Shown here: piece by piece, positions 15,602 through 17,694 of the stretch
How the letters are laid out: each line of letters opens with the position of its first letter
Position numbering within the stretch: the first letter of the stretch is position 1
From: Strigomonas culicis
Taxonomy: Eukaryota; Euglenozoa; Kinetoplastea; Trypanosomatida; Trypanosomatidae
Assembly (NCBI GenBank): GCA_000482145.1
Contig: AUXH01000408.1
Span: forward strand, 1-17,694
Length of the DNA stretch: 17,694 nucleotides
Direction of reading: 5' to 3'
Translations under genes and position numbers: made by a program
Notes under the pieces: generated by a model
Seen by the model: the letters and a program-made list of their open reading frames with translations, nothing else
The model's database searches: none
Told to the model about the DNA's origin: nothing

Positions 15602-17442
15602 CTTTGCGGGCCACCCAGGGACTGCAGCGCGGTCGCGCCCAGAACGTCCTCCAACTGCGCCGTAAAGGACGTCTGCAGGAAATGCTGGAAGGACCGCACA
15701 TCAGCGATAAACTGCAACAACAGCTCCATTTTTGGCTCTGCGGCAGCATCGCCGCCGTCTGTGGCCGGTGGCGTTTGGTTGCTGTCAACACGACCCCGCG
15801 CCAGACGCAGACCGCCCGCCGTCACCTTTCGCATGGCCTCAATGCCAAATCGGAGGAACTTGGGTACACACACGTGGAGCAGCACGTCCTTGGAGAAGAG
15901 CCGCGTCACCTGCTGTTCGAGGACGGCAAACGGTGCGAGGGCGTACACGCGGCCCGGCGGCGGCGGCGCGTCCGCCGCACCGGCCGTCGAGGCCGCGAGC
16001 GCCTCCAGCGCGGCGCTCAGCCGCTTGTCCGCCTCCGCCGACTGCAGCGCAACGTAGACGTCCGTGTTCCACTTGTGGATCCACAGTGACACGTCGGCCG
16101 ACGAGCGGAAGGACTCGAGCTCCTCCACGGACTCGCACAGCCCCTCACAGAAGGCCAGGAGCCGAAACGCCGCCTTGTACTTCCTGAAAAAAGAGGCCGG
16201 GATGCCGACTTCATACAAGGACACGAGCTTCTTCACGAGCACGTCGCTCAGCGCGGGCCACAGCAGGGCACTCGACGGATTCACGTTCGGCAGCGCCCGT
16301 CGCACGAGGTGAAGTAGCGGCACGATGTGTTCCTTGATGGCCGTCTCCAACCGGTGCAGCAGCGACACCGTCTCCTCCGTGTCCTGGCGCGCCTGCGTGG
16401 CGGCCTTCCAGGTCACAATCTTCTCCACAAACGGCCGCAGCACCTCCTCGCGCAGCATACGACAAAATTCGCGTGACTCATTCACCTGGGCGTAAACACC
16501 CACGATCTCGCTAGCGGTGTCACGCAGCGACGTGGACGAGGCCGGCGCGGCCGGCAGCGCGCTCGGCCCCTCCTTGTCCACGCCGAGCATGCCGTTGGCA
16601 ACCACGACAAAGAGGCGCCGCAGCACCTCCAGTAAGGCGCCACGCGTCGCCGTGACGTACCCTTGGCACTCCTCAATCTCCTTTGCCTTCAAGGGCAGCA
16701 GTGGCAACGTATTGTCAACCATTTTCTTCAGCTGCCAGGTGGACACAGACACTGCCTCCAGTGATGTCAGGAGCGACCGGGACACACCAGTGTCAGCGGA
16801 GAGCGTTGACGACTCCAGCGTCTGCACATCCGCCAAGAGTGTCTTCAGCGCCACTTCCAAGTGTGAATAAAACAAGAGGTACTGTATATAGGTTTCCTCA
16901 AAGAGGATTTCTAATTCGGTCTCCGTGGCGCGCTGCAATTTGGAGCTCACCTGCTGCTCAATCTCCGACAGAGCGTTGCAGGCGTCGCCCAGCTTGTAAA
17001 TGCAGACCGAAAGCGGCTTCTCCACGAGCTGCAGCTCGTCCTCCATCGCCACCAAGTGGCCGGATACATCCACGTACGCCTGCTTCATCTCCGTGTTCAC
17101 GTGCTGGGCGATCTTCTGTTCGACATAGCTTGAATAGAAGTCCAGATCCTTGCTCAGGAGTTGGAGAGACACGCCATGGCTGAGCTTCTCTCGGACAAAT
17201 TGGATGGCGTCGAAAAATGAAGTATCCGCCGATCCACCCTTGTCACTATCATTATCGAGGAGCACACCAAACTCGTGCTCATCAAAGCAAAGCTGGATGA
17301 GCCGCAGGTCTTCTTCACTCAGCTTGGTCGCCGTCGTCGGCACATGGGGGGTGCTGTTCGCACCGGCCTCCTCTCGGCTAGCAGTGGGCACCGCGTCCTT
17401 CGTAGGGGCGTCGCAGCTCCCCTGCACAATGGAGGGTTCCAT
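15553..17442 (-). CDS. COG2: COG2 homologue, N-terminal and middle part (frame broken before C-terminal domain)
   Basis: This is the first 629 codons of a gene for subunit 2 of the conserved oligomeric Golgi (COG) tethering complex, a CATCHR-family tether needed for retrograde transport within the Golgi. Residues 48-150 match the COG2 N-terminal pattern: LCFDEHEF, then a helical segment (LQLLSKDLDFYSSYVEQKIAQ), then DVSGHLVAMEDELQLVEKPL, where short amphipathic helices bind other lobe A subunits. The rest is helical throughout. The frame ends with about 12 unrelated residues (RPTTAWRRCCFS) and a TGA at 15553. The true C-terminal domain continues directly in another frame (next entry), so this product is truncated by a frameshift at about 15601-15613. 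The start at 17442 follows a clear acceptor at 17504-17503 with no ATG between. Identification rests on the N-terminal pattern together with the C-terminal domain. Confidence 0.85.
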   Translation of the reverse strand: MEPSIVQGSCDAPTKDAVPTASREEAGANSTPHVPTTATKLSEEDLRLIQLCFDEHEFGVLLDNDSDKGGSADTSFFDAIQFVREKLSHGVSLQLLSKDLDFYSSYVEQKIAQHVNTEMKQAYVDVSGHLVAMEDELQLVEKPLSVCIYKLGDACNALSEIEQQVSSKLQRATETELEILFEETYIQYLLFYSHLEVALKTLLADVQTLESSTLSADTGVSRSLLTSLEAVSVSTWQLKKMVDNTLPLLPLKAKEIEECQGYVTATRGALLEVLRRLFVVVANGMLGVDKEGPSALPAAPASSTSLRDTASEIVGVYAQVNESREFCRMLREEVLRPFVEKIVTWKAATQARQDTEETVSLLHRLETAIKEHIVPLLHLVRRALPNVNPSSALLWPALSDVLVKKLVSLYEVGIPASFFRKYKAAFRLLAFCEGLCESVEELESFRSSADVSLWIHKWNTDVYVALQSAEADKRLSAALEALAASTAGAADAPPPPGRVYALAPFAVLEQQVTRLFSKDVLLHVCVPKFLRFGIEAMRKVTAGGLRLARGRVDSNQTPPATDGGDAAAEPKMELLLQFIADVRSFQHFLQTSFTAQLEDVLGATALQSLGGPQRPTTAWRRCCFSCRTT

Positions 17443-17502
17443 TAAAGGTCAATCGCACGCGACAGTGCAGCAATAAAAAACTACGAACAAGAACAACAGC
17501 AA

Positions 17503-17540
17503 CTGGAAAGAAAAAGATATGAGAAAGAGGGAGTCGCGTC
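17503..17540 (-). promoter_or_regulatory. Polypyrimidine tract and spliced-leader acceptor for COG2
   Basis: The minus strand carries a strong T/C tract (about 17537-17505) ending CTTTCCAG, with the AG at 17504-17503. It leaves a 60-base leader without an upstream ATG before the start at 17442. A second AG at 17482-17481 is an alternative. Confidence 0.7.
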
Positions 17541-17648
17541 AAAGGAGCTTCCAAGAATTAAACACATTAGCATCCAAAACAAGCGCATGCTCAAGGTGGG
17601 AGTATAAAAAAAGATGGGGCGATGCAACGTTTTACAGAAACGTATGAG

Positions 17649-17650
<2 letters not shown>

Positions 17651-17692
<42 letters not shown>
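17651..17692. repeat. (AT)21 microsatellite
   Basis: A perfect AT dinucleotide repeat of 21 units lies at the right edge of the window, within the spacer upstream of COG2. The rest of that spacer (17541-17650) shows no gene. Confidence 0.95.

Positions 17693-17694
<2 letters not shown>

Noticed and set aside
15553..15610. Programmed -1 ribosomal frameshift in COG2
   Set aside because: The direction of the shift would fit, but no X-XXY-YYZ slippery heptamer in the correct phase is visible at the junction. A simple one-base loss explains it better.

Overview
The window looks like a nuclear segment of a trypanosomatid (kinetoplastid protist) genome. Six long, intronless, GC-rich genes all lie on the minus strand and are separated by roughly 400-500 bp of AT-rich spacer. 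Four of the five wide spacers, and the region upstream of the first gene, carry a polypyrimidine tract followed by an AG close to the next start codon. This is the arrangement expected for polycistronic transcription with spliced-leader trans-splicing. There are no bacterial-type promoters or ribosome binding sites, and I saw no tRNA or rRNA genes. I cannot fix the genus. The protein families and gene structure fit the Leishmaniinae/Strigomonadinae breadth of trypanosomatids, but nothing decides between them.

In order of transcription (right to left) the genes are: a COG2 homologue (Golgi tethering complex) whose reading frame is broken near 15601-15613; a giant AK9-like protein with several adenylate-kinase folds; an OTU1/YOD1-type deubiquitinase; a BBOF1-like coiled-coil protein of the basal body/axoneme; a large coiled-coil protein with three copies of an aromatic-acidic motif near its N-terminus; and a gene of unknown function, possibly with C2-like folds, that runs off the left edge.

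Two genes (AK9-like, BBOF1-like) point to the flagellum or basal body, and the large coiled-coil protein might. COG2 belongs to retrograde Golgi traffic, and OTU1 to ubiquitin-chain editing with p97/VCP. Gene order in these arrays usually reflects co-transcription rather than a shared pathway, so I do not infer an operon-like function.

I found no mobile element, CRISPR array or clearly new multi-gene system. The points most worth checking are the COG2 frameshift, the mostly degenerate series of kinase folds in the AK9-like protein, the triple motif in the large coiled-coil protein, and a possible trans-splice acceptor inside that protein's first codons.
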